Below, one piece after another: positions 7,684-16,352 of a stretch of 64,000 bases of DNA. The stretch comes from Pseudomonadota bacterium. Lineage in GTDB: Bacteria; Desulfobacterota; Desulfovibrionia; Desulfovibrionales; Desulfovibrionaceae. The position numbers and the translations under genes were made by a program. Under the pieces are notes generated by a model that searched no databases, was not told where the DNA came from, and worked only from the letters and a program-made list of their open reading frames with translations. The stretch's first letter is position 1. Every line of letters begins with the position of its first letter. The DNA lies in NCBI GenBank assembly GCA_023411815.1, contig JAEYOJ010000098.1:1-64000 (forward strand), read 5' to 3'.

Positions 7684-9078
7684 TCATACCAGGGGCGCCG
7701 GTTCGGACTCGATGACGCGCATGGAGCGCCAGGCGCCCTGGCGGTAGCGCAGGGCGAAGGCAAGGCCCAGGGCGCTGATGTACAGTGTGGCGCAGGCCCA
7801 GAGCTGGTAAAGGCTGCCCTGGTAGAGCGTGGACAGGATCGTGACCGGCGCGAAGACGGTCAGCAGGGCGACCACGGCGATGGCCTTCATGACGAACAGC
7901 GTGTCGCCAGCGCCCCGGATGGCGCCGGAGTAGATGATGCCGAGGGCGTCGAAGCAGTTGTACAGGGTCACGAAGCGCAACAGCACGATGCCGGCCTCCA
8001 CGATGGCCGCGAACTCGGCGTCCGAGGCGTCGGCGGGCCGGAACAGGTTGAGCAGCGGTTCGGGCATGAACACGAAGGCCAGTCCGAACAGGCTCATGTA
8101 CAAGAGTGAGATGTGCACGGCGCTGGTCGTTGCCCGCGCGCCGTCCTCGGGCCGGCCTCGGCCGATGGCTTGGCCCACCAGGGTGCTTACGGCTACATGC
8201 ACGCCGATCATGGGCATGAAGGCCAGGGTGGAGATGTTGAAGACGATGTTCGTGGCCGCCAGCTCGGCCCGGCCCAGCCTGCCGACCATGAAGATGAAGA
8301 AGGTGATGGCCAGCATGTCCATGCAGAACTGCACTCCGCCGGGCAGTCCGAAGCGCATGAGCCGGCCGAACAGCTCGCGCTCCGGCCTCCAGGCGCTGCG
8401 TACGCGGAAGTCCGCCTCGTTGGCGCGCCGGAAAATGAGCAGGGCGAGGATCAGGCAGATGAAGGCCGCCGAAACGATGGTGGCGATGCCCGCGCCTGCG
8501 ATGCCCAGCTCAGGCAGGCCCCAGGCGCCGTTGATGAGCGCGTAGTCCAGGGGCACGTTGAGCGCCGCTCCGGCCATGTTGGCCAGCATGACCACCCGCG
8601 TCTGGCCCCGTCCCGTGTAGAAGCAGGATATGACCGAGCCGAGCACGGAGAAGCCCGCGCCGAGGGCCAGGATCTGGAAGTAGACCACCTCCAGCCTGCG
8701 CACGGCCTCGGGATGTCCGGCCAGGGAGAACAGGAGGTCGGCCGGCAGGGCCAGCAGGGCCAGCAGCACGGAAGCCAGCAGGGAGAACCAGATGCCCTGC
8801 CAGAGCGCCGCGCCCACGCGTTGCGGTCTGCCCGCGCCCACGTACTGGGCCACGAATACGTTGACGTAGCCGCCGGTGCCCATGAAGAGGGCGATGACCA
8901 GGAACACGGCCATGCCCGCGGGCATGGCCGCGGCTATGGCATCAACGGAGTAGCCGGCCAGAAACATGCGGTCCGTGAACTGCATGAGCGTGTTCGAGGC
9001 CATGCTGACGATCAAGGGCAGGCTCACGGCCAGCACCTCGCGGTAGCCGCCGACGCCTCGAAAGCGAGAGCGAAACAT
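7684..9078 (-). CDS. MATE family multidrug efflux transporter
   Basis: The 464-residue protein is of normal MATE length with about twelve hydrophobic segments in two repeats. The family opening LAVSLPLIVSMASNTLMQFTDRMFLAGYS and the second-half repeat (LMRFGLPGGVQFCMDMLAITFF) are clear. Members export cationic drugs or metabolites in exchange for Na+ or H+. A longer frame begins with TTG at 9153, but a good sigma-70 promoter overlaps that stretch (9140-9167). Transcription therefore starts downstream and the ATG at 9076-9078 is the likely start. The substrate is unknown. Confidence 0.88.
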   Translation of the reverse strand: MFRSRFRGVGGYREVLAVSLPLIVSMASNTLMQFTDRMFLAGYSVDAIAAAMPAGMAVFLVIALFMGTGGYVNVFVAQYVGAGRPQRVGAALWQGIWFSLLASVLLALLALPADLLFSLAGHPEAVRRLEVVYFQILALGAGFSVLGSVISCFYTGRGQTRVVMLANMAGAALNVPLDYALINGAWGLPELGIAGAGIATIVSAAFICLILALLIFRRANEADFRVRSAWRPERELFGRLMRFGLPGGVQFCMDMLAITFFIFMVGRLGRAELAATNIVFNISTLAFMPMIGVHVAVSTLVGQAIGRGRPEDGARATTSAVHISLLYMSLFGLAFVFMPEPLLNLFRPADASDAEFAAIVEAGIVLLRFVTLYNCFDALGIIYSGAIRGAGDTLFVMKAIAVVALLTVFAPVTILSTLYQGSLYQLWACATLYISALGLAFALRYRQGAWRSMRVIESEPAPLV

Positions 9079-9139
9079 AAGGGAGACTCGTGTTCCTCCC
9101 GCGGATAGGGAGGGCTGGGGTTCGGCTGAAGAGCCGATT

Positions 9140-9167
9140 ATTTTATCCAACAAATGCGGATTGTCAA
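9140..9167 (-). promoter_or_regulatory. Sigma-70 promoter of the MATE gene
   Basis: Reading the minus strand, TTGACA and TAAAAT are separated by 16 bases. A small CGGCT/AGCCG hairpin follows just after the expected start site, giving a leader of about 55 bases. Confidence 0.6.
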
Positions 9168-9373
9168 TGTGCGGGTCGGATGACAGATAACGTCGCGAAG
9201 CTGGGGTACGCGCGGATCAACGGTCGACGCGCAGGCATGCGCTCAAGCGCGATCGAGCGCTGACAGCCGGTCGGAAAGGGAGGCGATACGTCGCGATTCC
9301 GCATACATATACCGGATAGGCGATGGATGGACGGTGTAAAGGCGGCGGACAGGCGGGCAGATTGCGTTGCGGG

Positions 9374-9694
9374 CTACCACGCTGCCGCGGACCTGTTCCA
9401 CTTCAGGGCGTCCCCCTTCTTGAACACGTAGCCCATGGGCTGACTGTTGCCGACCTGCAGCACGGCCATGAACGCGCCGGCCTCGGCGAAGTTGGCCGCC
9501 GTGATGAGCTGCTTCTGGACCTGCGTGCTCAGCTTGGTCGGCTCCTCCCCATTGTCGACCGTCGCCCGCCAGAGGTTCGCGTCGAATTTGGACTTCTCCC
9601 ACCCGTAGCTCTTGAGCGCCTCGTCCAGTCTTGGGACGCTTGTGGCGGATATGTCGGCCAGCTTGATAAGGATCATGACGTGCTGCGTGGACAT
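9374..9694 (-). CDS. Hypothetical protein, about 106 residues
   Basis: I do not recognise this small soluble protein (starting MSTQHVMILIKLADISATSV, ending near LKWNRSAAAW). The ATG at 9692-9694 is preceded by GGGGGAG three bases upstream, which favours it over an upstream in-frame start. It follows yjbQ on the same strand with a 57-base gap, so the two may share a transcript. No membrane segments or cysteines are seen. Confidence 0.6.
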   Translation of the reverse strand: MSTQHVMILIKLADISATSVPRLDEALKSYGWEKSKFDANLWRATVDNGEEPTKLSTQVQKQLITAANFAEAGAFMAVLQVGNSQPMGYVFKKGDALKWNRSAAAW

Positions 9695-9751
9695 GTTCTC
9701 CCCCTTGTCGGTCCGGATCGAAAATGGTCGCGCGGGCGCGGCGCGCAAGTA

Positions 9752-10168
9752 TCACTCCCCGATGATCTTCACGAGAACCCGCTTGCGCCGCCTGCCGTCG
9801 AACTCGCCGTAAAAGATGTGCTCCCACGTGCCGAAATCGAGCCTGCTGTCCGTGACGGCCACGACCACCTCGCGGCCCATGATCTGGCGCTTCATGTGCG
9901 CGTCGGCGTTGTCCTCGCCCACGTTGTGGCGGTACCGGGACACGGGCGCGTGAGGCGCGAGTCGCTCCAGCCAGGCGTCGTAATCATGGTGCAGGCCGGG
10001 CTCGTCATCGTTGATGAACACGCTGGCCGTGATGTGCATTGCGTTTACCAGACAAAGCCCTTCACTGATGCCGGACTCGCGCAGGCATTGCTCCACCTGA
10101 GGCGTGATGTTGATGAAGGCCCGGCGCGTGGGCGTCTCGAACCACAGTTCCTTGCGGAAGGATTTCAA
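9752..10168 (-). CDS. yjbQ: YjbQ/UPF0047 family protein
   Basis: The 138-residue protein matches the UPF0047 family along its length. It has VNAMHITASVFINDDEPGL, HNVGEDNADAHMKRQIMG and the C-terminal GTWEHIFYGEFDGRRRKRV block. Conserved histidines form an apparent metal site. E. coli YjbQ shows thiamine phosphate synthase side activity, but its main role is not settled. The start is TTG with GGGGAAG upstream. The gene length is normal. Confidence 0.87.
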   Translation of the reverse strand: MKSFRKELWFETPTRRAFINITPQVEQCLRESGISEGLCLVNAMHITASVFINDDEPGLHHDYDAWLERLAPHAPVSRYRHNVGEDNADAHMKRQIMGREVVVAVTDSRLDFGTWEHIFYGEFDGRRRKRVLVKIIGE

Positions 10169-10349
10169 GCCGCTTCCCCTGTTTTCGGTCGGCCTTGGGG
10201 CTTCATGGCCCAGGCCGACGGGAATTGCAAGTTGCAGTACGCGGTTAGGGTGGAAATCGAGCCATTCTCGCGGTGGACGTTATTTTTTGCTTGCTGAAAC
10301 CCGCTTTGGCCTTTAACCGATTGAAAAACTCTCGCACGAGGGAGACTTC

Positions 10350-10778
10350 ATGCTCCAGACTACGGAAATGGATCTGCAGGAGCTCGTCAGAAGCCTGTTC
10401 GAGCACCTGGTGGATCGCATAAACGACGATTACGATGACTTGGCTTCGCTCGTTGAACTGGTCAAGGAAGAAGAGGCCGTCTACATCTGGTTCGCGGGCG
10501 AGGATGATCGGCGCAAAGCCGCTCGCTACACGGCCCTGGTGGCCTGGTCCAAGCCCGAGGGCACCCTGGCCTTCGAGCTGCAGGTGGACGAGTCAAAGCC
10601 CTTCGCTTTCTTCCGCATGACGCCCGGGCAGGAACTGAACCGCTCGCTGCTTGTCGCGGACCTTGGCGCCATCGACCGCTCCTCGGTCAAGGCCATGTTC
10701 GATGTCCTGGCGGGCAAGGGCTACCTGAACGACTTTTTCTACCAGGTGCGCGTGGCCACGGCCGTCACCACGAGCTGA
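10350..10778 (+). CDS. Conserved hypothetical protein, 142 residues
   Basis: The family is not recognised. The protein is soluble and acidic. Its N-terminus is amphipathic and helical (LQELVRSLFEHLVDRINDDY) and its middle looks beta-rich (YTALVAWSKPEGTLAFELQV). The start ATG is preceded by GAGGGAGACTTC, a good ribosome-binding site. It has no close partner: yjbQ is divergent and the next gene converges on it. No catalytic motif is visible. Confidence 0.65.
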   Translation: MLQTTEMDLQELVRSLFEHLVDRINDDYDDLASLVELVKEEEAVYIWFAGEDDRRKAARYTALVAWSKPEGTLAFELQVDESKPFAFFRMTPGQELNRSLLVADLGAIDRSSVKAMFDVLAGKGYLNDFFYQVRVATAVTTS

Positions 10779-10796
10779 GGCGATTTCGCCTGCCAT

Positions 10797-10820
10797 CGCC
10801 GCGGCCCTCCGGCCGCGGCG
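10797..10820. terminator. GC-rich hairpin after the 10350 gene
   Basis: A perfect 10-bp stem (CGCCGCGGCC with GGCCGCGGCG, loop CTCC) lies 18 bases after the stop codon. There is no T-run, so termination may be weak or rho-dependent. Confidence 0.4.
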
Positions 10821-10941
10821 CATACCTCCCCAGCCAGAGAAACGGAAGTCTGGCCGCGGCGCCTTTATAGACAGATTGCCTTTAAAAGGCCCGCTCCGGC
10901 GCTGCCGACGCAAGTGGATCGAGCCCGCGCCGAAGCTGGCG

Positions 10942-10985
10942 GAAAGCCATGCCGACGCATGGCTTTCAGAGCATTTTCAAAATGC
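10942..10985 (-). terminator. Tandem hairpins after the EAL-HDOD gene
   Basis: On the minus strand, GCATTTTGAAAATGC follows the stop codon immediately. A perfect 11-bp stem comes next (GAAAGCCATGC, 10942-10952 with 10957-10967). No U-tract is present. Confidence 0.4.
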
Positions 10986-10986
10986 C

Positions 10987-12258
10987 CTAGCGCCGCAGAC
11001 CTTCCTGAGTTTCGACGAATTGCTCCACCCACATCGAAGCGGTGAATACGGCCAGGGCGACCTTGTCGAAATCCAGTCGCAGGAGCTGGAGGAGGTTTTC
11101 CAGCTCCGTCCAGTCCGGCTCCTCGAACAGCTCGGCGAGCTGCAGCAGCGGCAGATACTCCGTCTTGCGCCGGCACAGGGCGCCCTTGAGCCGCACATCC
11201 AGGGGCAGGTCCGCCAGGATTTGCTCCATGGGCACTCCCAGCAGGGTTTCGAGCAGGGAAAAAGCGCCGAGCAGGAACATCTCGCCCGAGTCGAAGTGCA
11301 GCTCCGGATGCTGCGTGGTCACCAGCTCCAGGAACTTGGCTCTTTGCAGCGAGACGAAAAGGAGTTCGCTGTCATCGTCGTCGTTGAGCATCTCCGCCAG
11401 CAGCACCGTGCTCAGCCACGTCCGGACCTTGTTCCAGCCCAGCAGCGTGATGGCCTGCTTTATGGAGGTGATCTTGACCGGCATGGAGAATATGGCCGAG
11501 TTGAGGTAGGCGAGCAGGCGCAGGCTGACGGAAACGTCGGCCTGAATGGCGTTGGCTAGCTCGGCGAAGTCCGGATCCCTCCGCTCCATGATCTGGAATA
11601 TCTGCAGCCGCGAGGTCTTGTGCGGTGGAATGGGTTTGCCTGGGATAATCTCCGGAGCCTTGAAGAAGGGGCCCGCGAACAGGGAGAAGCCCATGTCGTG
11701 GTACGCGGCCAGTAACGACCTGTCGGCGACGCCCCTGGCCAGGAATGTGGCGTCGAACAGCTCCCAGCCCTTTATTCTGCGACGCACTTCGTCCGGCGAC
11801 AGGTCGGCGACGTCGAGGCTGATGATGTCGCTGACCTGCAGCAATCCTCCATCGGCATCGTAGGAACTTACCTCGGCCAGTATCACGTGGCCTTCCGCCT
11901 TGAGGCGCTCGACCTCCTTCAGTCCGGCCGCGCTCAGCGGCTTCGAGGCCGAGATGCGGAAGACGATCTGCACGGGCGGAGCGATGAAGCTGACCGCCTG
12001 CAGGAGGAACCGCTCCTGGACGGGGAGAACGGCCCGGGCTCCGCGGTCAAGGATGCGCCGCAGCACGTTGCGCCTGTCGCGAGCCTCCTGGAGGCTCGCG
12101 GCCTCCTCTGGCGTCACCTGCAAGGCCTTGCCTGCATGGATCTCCTTTGCTTGCAGATCGTAGCCCCAGATCGAAAGGCTCTTGTCGTAGATAGGCTGCC
12201 GAATGTAGAAAAGCGCCTTATCGCCCTTGGGTGCCGCCTGTCTTGGATTCACATGCAT
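10987..12258 (-). CDS. EAL-HDOD (YuxH-like) signalling protein
   Basis: The 423-residue protein has the two-part layout of YuxH-like proteins. An N-terminal degenerate EAL domain (about 15-210, YIRQPIYDKSLSIWGYDL at the start) is followed by a HDOD domain (about 215-400, with LANAIQADVSVSLRLLAYLN). The EAL half lacks the Glu-Ala-Leu signature and most metal ligands, so it is not expected to cleave c-di-GMP; it may bind it. HDOD proteins act in signalling and motility control. The ATG at 12256-12258 has GGAAGGA nine bases upstream; a TTG further up is less likely. It is divergent from the PAS kinase gene at 12676. Confidence 0.83.
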   Translation of the reverse strand: MHVNPRQAAPKGDKALFYIRQPIYDKSLSIWGYDLQAKEIHAGKALQVTPEEAASLQEARDRRNVLRRILDRGARAVLPVQERFLLQAVSFIAPPVQIVFRISASKPLSAAGLKEVERLKAEGHVILAEVSSYDADGGLLQVSDIISLDVADLSPDEVRRRIKGWELFDATFLARGVADRSLLAAYHDMGFSLFAGPFFKAPEIIPGKPIPPHKTSRLQIFQIMERRDPDFAELANAIQADVSVSLRLLAYLNSAIFSMPVKITSIKQAITLLGWNKVRTWLSTVLLAEMLNDDDDSELLFVSLQRAKFLELVTTQHPELHFDSGEMFLLGAFSLLETLLGVPMEQILADLPLDVRLKGALCRRKTEYLPLLQLAELFEEPDWTELENLLQLLRLDFDKVALAVFTASMWVEQFVETQEGLRR

Positions 12259-12675
12259 GCGCGGGGGTCCTTCCAATCCCTTTATCTCTTAAGTTGCTTC
12301 AACCAGCTTTGCGTTCGGAATGCATACGCGAGGAGTGATGGCTTGCAGCCCTCGCATTGGGAACATGGCGCAGAGGCGAATGCCGACCTGTGTGGAGAGG
12401 TGAGCTGCATGTGCATGTCTTGGATCGGCGGAGGACCCTGCTTCCGCGATGCTATCAAGAAACATGCCTTGCGGCAGCTCCCTTGCATGCGCTGGTTGAC
12501 CAAGACAGCCTCAAGGTGGGATGATGGCGTGCGCCTTCATACATGGGGCATGCCGACGTCACGGCATGCAAATCGGCGGGTCGAGGACTTGTGGATGGAA
12601 GCCCACTGGTCATGGACGGTCGCCGATATCCGCCGTTCCCGGCGGCGACCGGCCGGTATCCGCCAGAAGCAGGCA
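12259..12675. other. Divergent intergenic region, 417 bases
   Basis: This region must carry the promoters of the EAL-HDOD gene and the PAS kinase. The plus-strand kinase frame stays open through it but lacks a recognisable protein or start site. A hairpin GCATGCCG/CGGCATGC lies at 12548-12569 with loop ACGTCA. No convincing promoter boxes were found. Confidence 0.4.
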
Positions 12676-14508
12676 ATGGCACATATGCACATGGACTTGA
12701 ACACTGATAGCGAGGCCAACGCCACCGGCGGCGCCGGGCGGCGCGAGGCCCCGGTCGAAGCTTTGGAGCGTTCGCGGCTGGCCTTCGAGCTGAGCCCCGA
12801 GGCCATGAGCATACTCCGGCTGTCGGACGGCGCGTGTCTCGATGTGAACCAGCGCTATGCCGAACTGCTGGGCCGCGGCCGGGGCGAACTGCTGGGCCGC
12901 GCTTACGCGGGCCTGGATCGCCTGGCTGACCCGGGACAGTACGAGCGCTTCACGCAGTCGCTGCGGGCCGCGGGCAGACTCGAAGGTTTCTGGGTCAGCT
13001 TGTCTTGCGTGGAGGGCGACAGCCGGGAAGTGGAGATCTCCGCTCGCATCGCCGAACTGGACGGCGAGCCCTGCGTGCTGTGCGCGGTTCGCGAAACGAA
13101 CCGTTCCCGACATGCGGGGGGATCGCCCTGCCGCGGCGAGCGCCCTGACGACGAGCAGGCCTGCCGCCTGCTGGTGGACAACGCCTTCGAGGGCTTAGCG
13201 CTCGTCCGGGACGAGCGCGTCTGTTTCGCCAATCCGCGCTTCCTGGATATCTGCGGCTACTCTCATGAGGAGCTGGCAAACAAGTCGGTTTTCGAGCTGA
13301 TCCACCCCGACGAGCGCGAAGGCTTCCGTCTGCTTCACGAACAGCGGCTGAGCGGGGCGAGCAGGCCCGCCTCCCACGACATCCGCGGAGTGTGCAAGTC
13401 CGGAGAGGACATCTGGCTGCTGATGCACGTCGAGTCCGTGGAGTGGCGCGGCAAGCCGGCCGTGCTGGTCTGCGTGACGGACATCAGCCGGCAGAGGCGC
13501 GCCGAGGAGGCCCTGCGCAGGAGCCAGATGCTCTACCAGGCCATTGTCGAGGACCAGACCGAGCTGGTCTGCCGTTTCACCCCCGACACCCGACTTACCT
13601 TCGTCAACGACGCCTTCGCCCGTTTTTTCGGCTGCGGCAAGGCGGACCTCCTGGGCTCGCGTTTCCTCGACCTTGTGCCCGAGGAGGATCGGGAGGACCT
13701 GGGCGCCTATCTGGCCGGCTTCAATCGGGATAGGCCGAGCAATTGCCTGGAGCATCGCGTGCTGTCCGCCAGCGGCCGCAAGACCTGGCTGCAGCGCTGC
13801 GACCGGGCCTTGCTGGACGACGACGGCCGGACGGTCGAATTCCAATGCGTGGGGCGGGACACGACCAACCGTCGGCTCTACGAGGAGCAGATCGTCAAGT
13901 CGCTGCAGGAAAAGGAAATCCTGCTGCGCGAGATTCACCATAGGGTCAAGAACAACCTCCAGATCATTTCCAGCCTGTTGCACCTTCAGGCCGCCACGGA
14001 TAAAAGCGGCGCGCAGCGGGATTTGTTCGTGGAGAGCCAGAACCGCATTCTGACCATGGCCTTGGTCCACGAAGAGCTGTACCGCTCCGACGACCTGGCC
14101 TCCATCGACCTGCTGGCTTACATGCGCAAGCTCGTGGACCGGCTGGTCAGCGCCATGGGCGACCGGCGCAGGGTCCAGGGCGTGGTCGACGGCGAAACCG
14201 TGGCCCTGACCATCGACGCGGCCATTCCCAACGGGCTTATAGTCAACGAGCTGGTCACCAATTCCCTCAAGCACGCATTCGGCCAGGGCGAGGACGGGCG
14301 GATTTCAATCAGCGTCTCCCGCTCGGGCGAAACGGCGATCTTGGAAATAGCGGACACGGGCCGGGGGCTGCCCGAGGGATACGATTTCCGGACCGCCAAG
14401 TCGCTGGGGCTGCAGCTCGTGGTCCGGCTGGTCAAACAGCTGCACGGGAACATCGAACTGCTGCCGGGGCCGGGCACCCGCTTCCGCCTGACCTTTCCGG
14501 TGCGCTGA
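12676..14508 (+). CDS. Multi-PAS sensor histidine kinase (HisKA_2 type)
   Basis: The protein (about 610 residues) has three consecutive PAS domains (about 30-140, 165-280 and 290-405). Each opens with sequences such as LAFELSPEAMSILRLSDG or YQAIVEDQTELVCRFTPDT. A HisKA_2 helix with EIHHRVKNNLQIISSLL follows, then an HATPase domain with NELVTNSLKHAF and IADTGRGLP. No membrane segment is present. The start is uncertain: ATGs at 12676, 12685 and 12691 cluster together and the frame is open far upstream. It is paralogous to the kinase at 4001. No response regulator is adjacent. Confidence 0.83.
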   Translation: MAHMHMDLNTDSEANATGGAGRREAPVEALERSRLAFELSPEAMSILRLSDGACLDVNQRYAELLGRGRGELLGRAYAGLDRLADPGQYERFTQSLRAAGRLEGFWVSLSCVEGDSREVEISARIAELDGEPCVLCAVRETNRSRHAGGSPCRGERPDDEQACRLLVDNAFEGLALVRDERVCFANPRFLDICGYSHEELANKSVFELIHPDEREGFRLLHEQRLSGASRPASHDIRGVCKSGEDIWLLMHVESVEWRGKPAVLVCVTDISRQRRAEEALRRSQMLYQAIVEDQTELVCRFTPDTRLTFVNDAFARFFGCGKADLLGSRFLDLVPEEDREDLGAYLAGFNRDRPSNCLEHRVLSASGRKTWLQRCDRALLDDDGRTVEFQCVGRDTTNRRLYEEQIVKSLQEKEILLREIHHRVKNNLQIISSLLHLQAATDKSGAQRDLFVESQNRILTMALVHEELYRSDDLASIDLLAYMRKLVDRLVSAMGDRRRVQGVVDGETVALTIDAAIPNGLIVNELVTNSLKHAFGQGEDGRISISVSRSGETAILEIADTGRGLPEGYDFRTAKSLGLQLVVRLVKQLHGNIELLPGPGTRFRLTFPVR

Positions 14509-14590
14509 TTTTCCATCGCGCATATAGATTTACCCATTGATCCATGCTGGTGAATTGAATACTAATTACGCGACAGGGTAGGTGTTACTC

Positions 14591-15016
14591 ATGACAAGCG
14601 AGCAAACCGCCGCGGCGGACTTGCAGGCCTTTTTGGACGATTGGGCTGTTCAGGGCGGAGGGACAGCACGCAAGGCCTTGCAGATGATCCTCACGCGGAT
14701 CGACTTTCTTGGCGACACGGAGATCCAGTACCTTGCGAGGCCCGGCATCAGCCGTTCGGTGCGCGTGAGGCGACTCGACCAGTCCGCCAGGCCGCTCTTC
14801 CTGCTCATGGACGTCGTGGGCGAAGACCCGGCCGAGCGCTGGCTGTCCGTCTGCTTCTATGGGGATACGGTCAGCGACCCGCGTGAGCTGGGCGATCGCG
14901 TGCCCGGAGGCTTGCTGGGCGAGGACGGCCTCTGTTTCGATGTGGACGGGACTGACCCGGAGCTGCTGGAATATGTGGCCCGCCGCGTGGAAGAAGCCCA
15001 TCTGGCCGCGGCCTAG
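14591..15016 (+). CDS. Conserved hypothetical protein, 141 residues
   Basis: The family is not recognised by name. The soluble acidic protein has a helical N-terminus (ADLQAFLDDWAVQG), a central YLARPGISRSVRVRRL and a LFLLMDVVGEDPAERWLSVCF strand-rich block. The ATG at 14591 has AGGTG eight bases upstream; a GTG nine bases earlier is an alternative. It follows the PAS kinase by 82 bases, so it may be cotranscribed with it. No catalytic motif is visible. Confidence 0.65.
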   Translation: MTSEQTAAADLQAFLDDWAVQGGGTARKALQMILTRIDFLGDTEIQYLARPGISRSVRVRRLDQSARPLFLLMDVVGEDPAERWLSVCFYGDTVSDPRELGDRVPGGLLGEDGLCFDVDGTDPELLEYVARRVEEAHLAAA

Positions 15017-15026
15017 AGGCGGTGGA

Positions 15027-15059
15027 CACGGCGGGGGAATGCACGATTCGCCCGCCGTG
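15027..15059 (+). terminator. Hairpin after the 14591 gene
   Basis: CACGGCGGG at 15027-15035 pairs with CCCGCCGTG at 15051-15059 just after the stop codon. The loop is 15 nt and there is no T-run, so it is only a possible terminator. Confidence 0.4.
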
Positions 15060-15154
15060 ACGGCCCGCGCGGCAAAGGCCGGGGGCACGAAGCGCGCGGG
15101 CCGGGCCATGTGCACATGTGCGCCGGAAGGATTGCTCCAGCCGCTTGCTAATTT

Positions 15155-15171
15155 CATACTAGTTTGGTAGG
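15155..15171 (+). promoter_or_regulatory. Possible Rrf2 operator upstream of the Rrf2 gene
   Basis: The AT-rich CATACTAGTTTGGTAGG lies about 50 bases before the regulator's start. Its imperfect dyad (CTA on one side, TAG on the other) is of the kind Rrf2-type repressors bind. Self-regulation is inferred. Confidence 0.3.
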
Positions 15172-15219
15172 AAAAGAGGCCGGACGGAACAAGCAGCTGG
15201 CTTCGAAGGAGATGTCTCC

Positions 15220-15666
15220 ATGCGCCTCTCGACTCGCAGCCGTTACGGGACAAGAATGGTCCTGGACATGGCCCTTTACGGCACCGAGGGTCTGGTGCGG
15301 CTCTCGGACCTGGCCACGCGGCTCGACGTTTCGGTGAAGTATCTGGAAAAGCTCGTGCGCGAGCTGCAGAAAGCCGGCTACGTCTACAGCAAACGCGGGC
15401 CCATGGGCGGGCACGGTCTCGCCCGGGACGCTGCCGGCATTTCCGTGGGCGAGGTCGTCCGGCTGCTGGAAGGCGATCATGCCCTGACCATGTGCGCTCA
15501 GGAAGACAAGGGCTGCAAGCACGTGGACGACTGCATCATGCGCAGGGTCTGGGCCGATGCCAGCGAGGCCATGTTCGCCGCGCTGGACGCGGTCACTTTC
15601 GCCGACCTTGTGCGCGAGGCAAAAGACAAGCAATTCAGCTGCGATTTCAGCCTCAAGGAGCTGTAG
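15220..15666 (+). CDS. Rrf2 family transcriptional regulator (IscR-like cysteines)
   Basis: The 148-residue protein has the Rrf2 winged helix-turn-helix, opening MRLSTRSRYGTRMVLDMAL with recognition region VSVKYLEKLVRELQKAGYV and the wing RGPMGGHGLA. Cysteines at 92, 99 and 105 match the three ligands that hold the Fe-S cluster in IscR and relatives, so it probably senses cluster status, redox or NO. No isc operon is adjacent; the nearest Fe-S related gene is the IscA-like one at the window's start. The gene stands alone with its own terminator. Confidence 0.88.
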   Translation: MRLSTRSRYGTRMVLDMALYGTEGLVRLSDLATRLDVSVKYLEKLVRELQKAGYVYSKRGPMGGHGLARDAAGISVGEVVRLLEGDHALTMCAQEDKGCKHVDDCIMRRVWADASEAMFAALDAVTFADLVREAKDKQFSCDFSLKEL

Positions 15667-15747
15667 GGGCTGGCCATATCGCCGCACGGGCAACCGATGC
15701 GGCCGGCCACGACCGGCAGGGCGTCCCTGTCGGCACGGGTCAAGGAC

Positions 15748-15788
15748 CGGGTACATCAAGATAGGGGGGATGTACCCGTTTCCTTTTT
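15748..15788 (+). terminator. Rho-independent terminator after the Rrf2 gene
   Basis: CGGGTACATC at 15748-15757 pairs perfectly with GATGTACCCG at 15769-15778, followed by TTTCCTTTTT. Confidence 0.85.
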
Positions 15789-15854
15789 CTGTCACACCAA
15801 ATCCGGGCTAGTCACGGTAAGTGCTGGGCCTCCGATGCTTCAGCGGCGGGCCGC

Positions 15855-16352
15855 CTATTCCCCGAGCTTGCACAGCCGCTGGATGAGCCCCGTGGTCGAA
15901 TAGCCGGGCAGGAGCGGCAGGCTGTGCACGCTGCCGCCGGCGGCTTCCACCACGTCGCGGCCCACGATGTTCTCCACGCTCCAGTCGCCGCCCTTGACCA
16001 GCACGTTCGGCCGCACGATCTTGATGAGTTCCAGCGGCGTATCCTCCTCGAAGGACACGATGTACTCCACGCATTCCAGGCCGGCCAGTACGAAGGCCCG
16101 TTCGGCCAGGCGGTTCACGGGGCGCGTGGGCCCCTTGAGGCGCTGCACGGATTCGTCGGAATTGAGACCGAGCACGAGCATGTCGCCCATGGCCCTGGCA
16201 CGCTGCAGCAGGTCGACGTGTCCCGGATGGAGGATGTCGTAGCAGCCGTTGGTGAAGACGATGCTCGTCACCGGCCGCATGGGGGCCAGCACGGCGCCGA
16301 TCTCGCTGCGCGAGCGCAGCTTGGGGTTGGCTGGAAGCCGCAGGGGGCTCAT
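15855..16352 (-). CDS. hldC: D-glycero-beta-D-manno-heptose 1-phosphate adenylyltransferase
   Basis: The 165-residue protein is a stand-alone RfaE domain II nucleotidyltransferase. It has the FTNGCYDILHPGHVDLLQRA motif of the cytidylyltransferase-like fold, LGLNSDESVQRLKGP, and the late GYSTTGLIQRL. It makes ADP-heptose for the LPS inner core, which indicates a Gram-negative envelope. Its ATG overlaps the stop of the YkgJ gene in ATGA, so the two are coupled. The partner kinase domain (RfaE I) is not fused here and is not in the window. Confidence 0.9.
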   Translation of the reverse strand: MSPLRLPANPKLRSRSEIGAVLAPMRPVTSIVFTNGCYDILHPGHVDLLQRARAMGDMLVLGLNSDESVQRLKGPTRPVNRLAERAFVLAGLECVEYIVSFEEDTPLELIKIVRPNVLVKGGDWSVENIVGRDVVEAAGGSVHSLPLLPGYSTTGLIQRLCKLGE

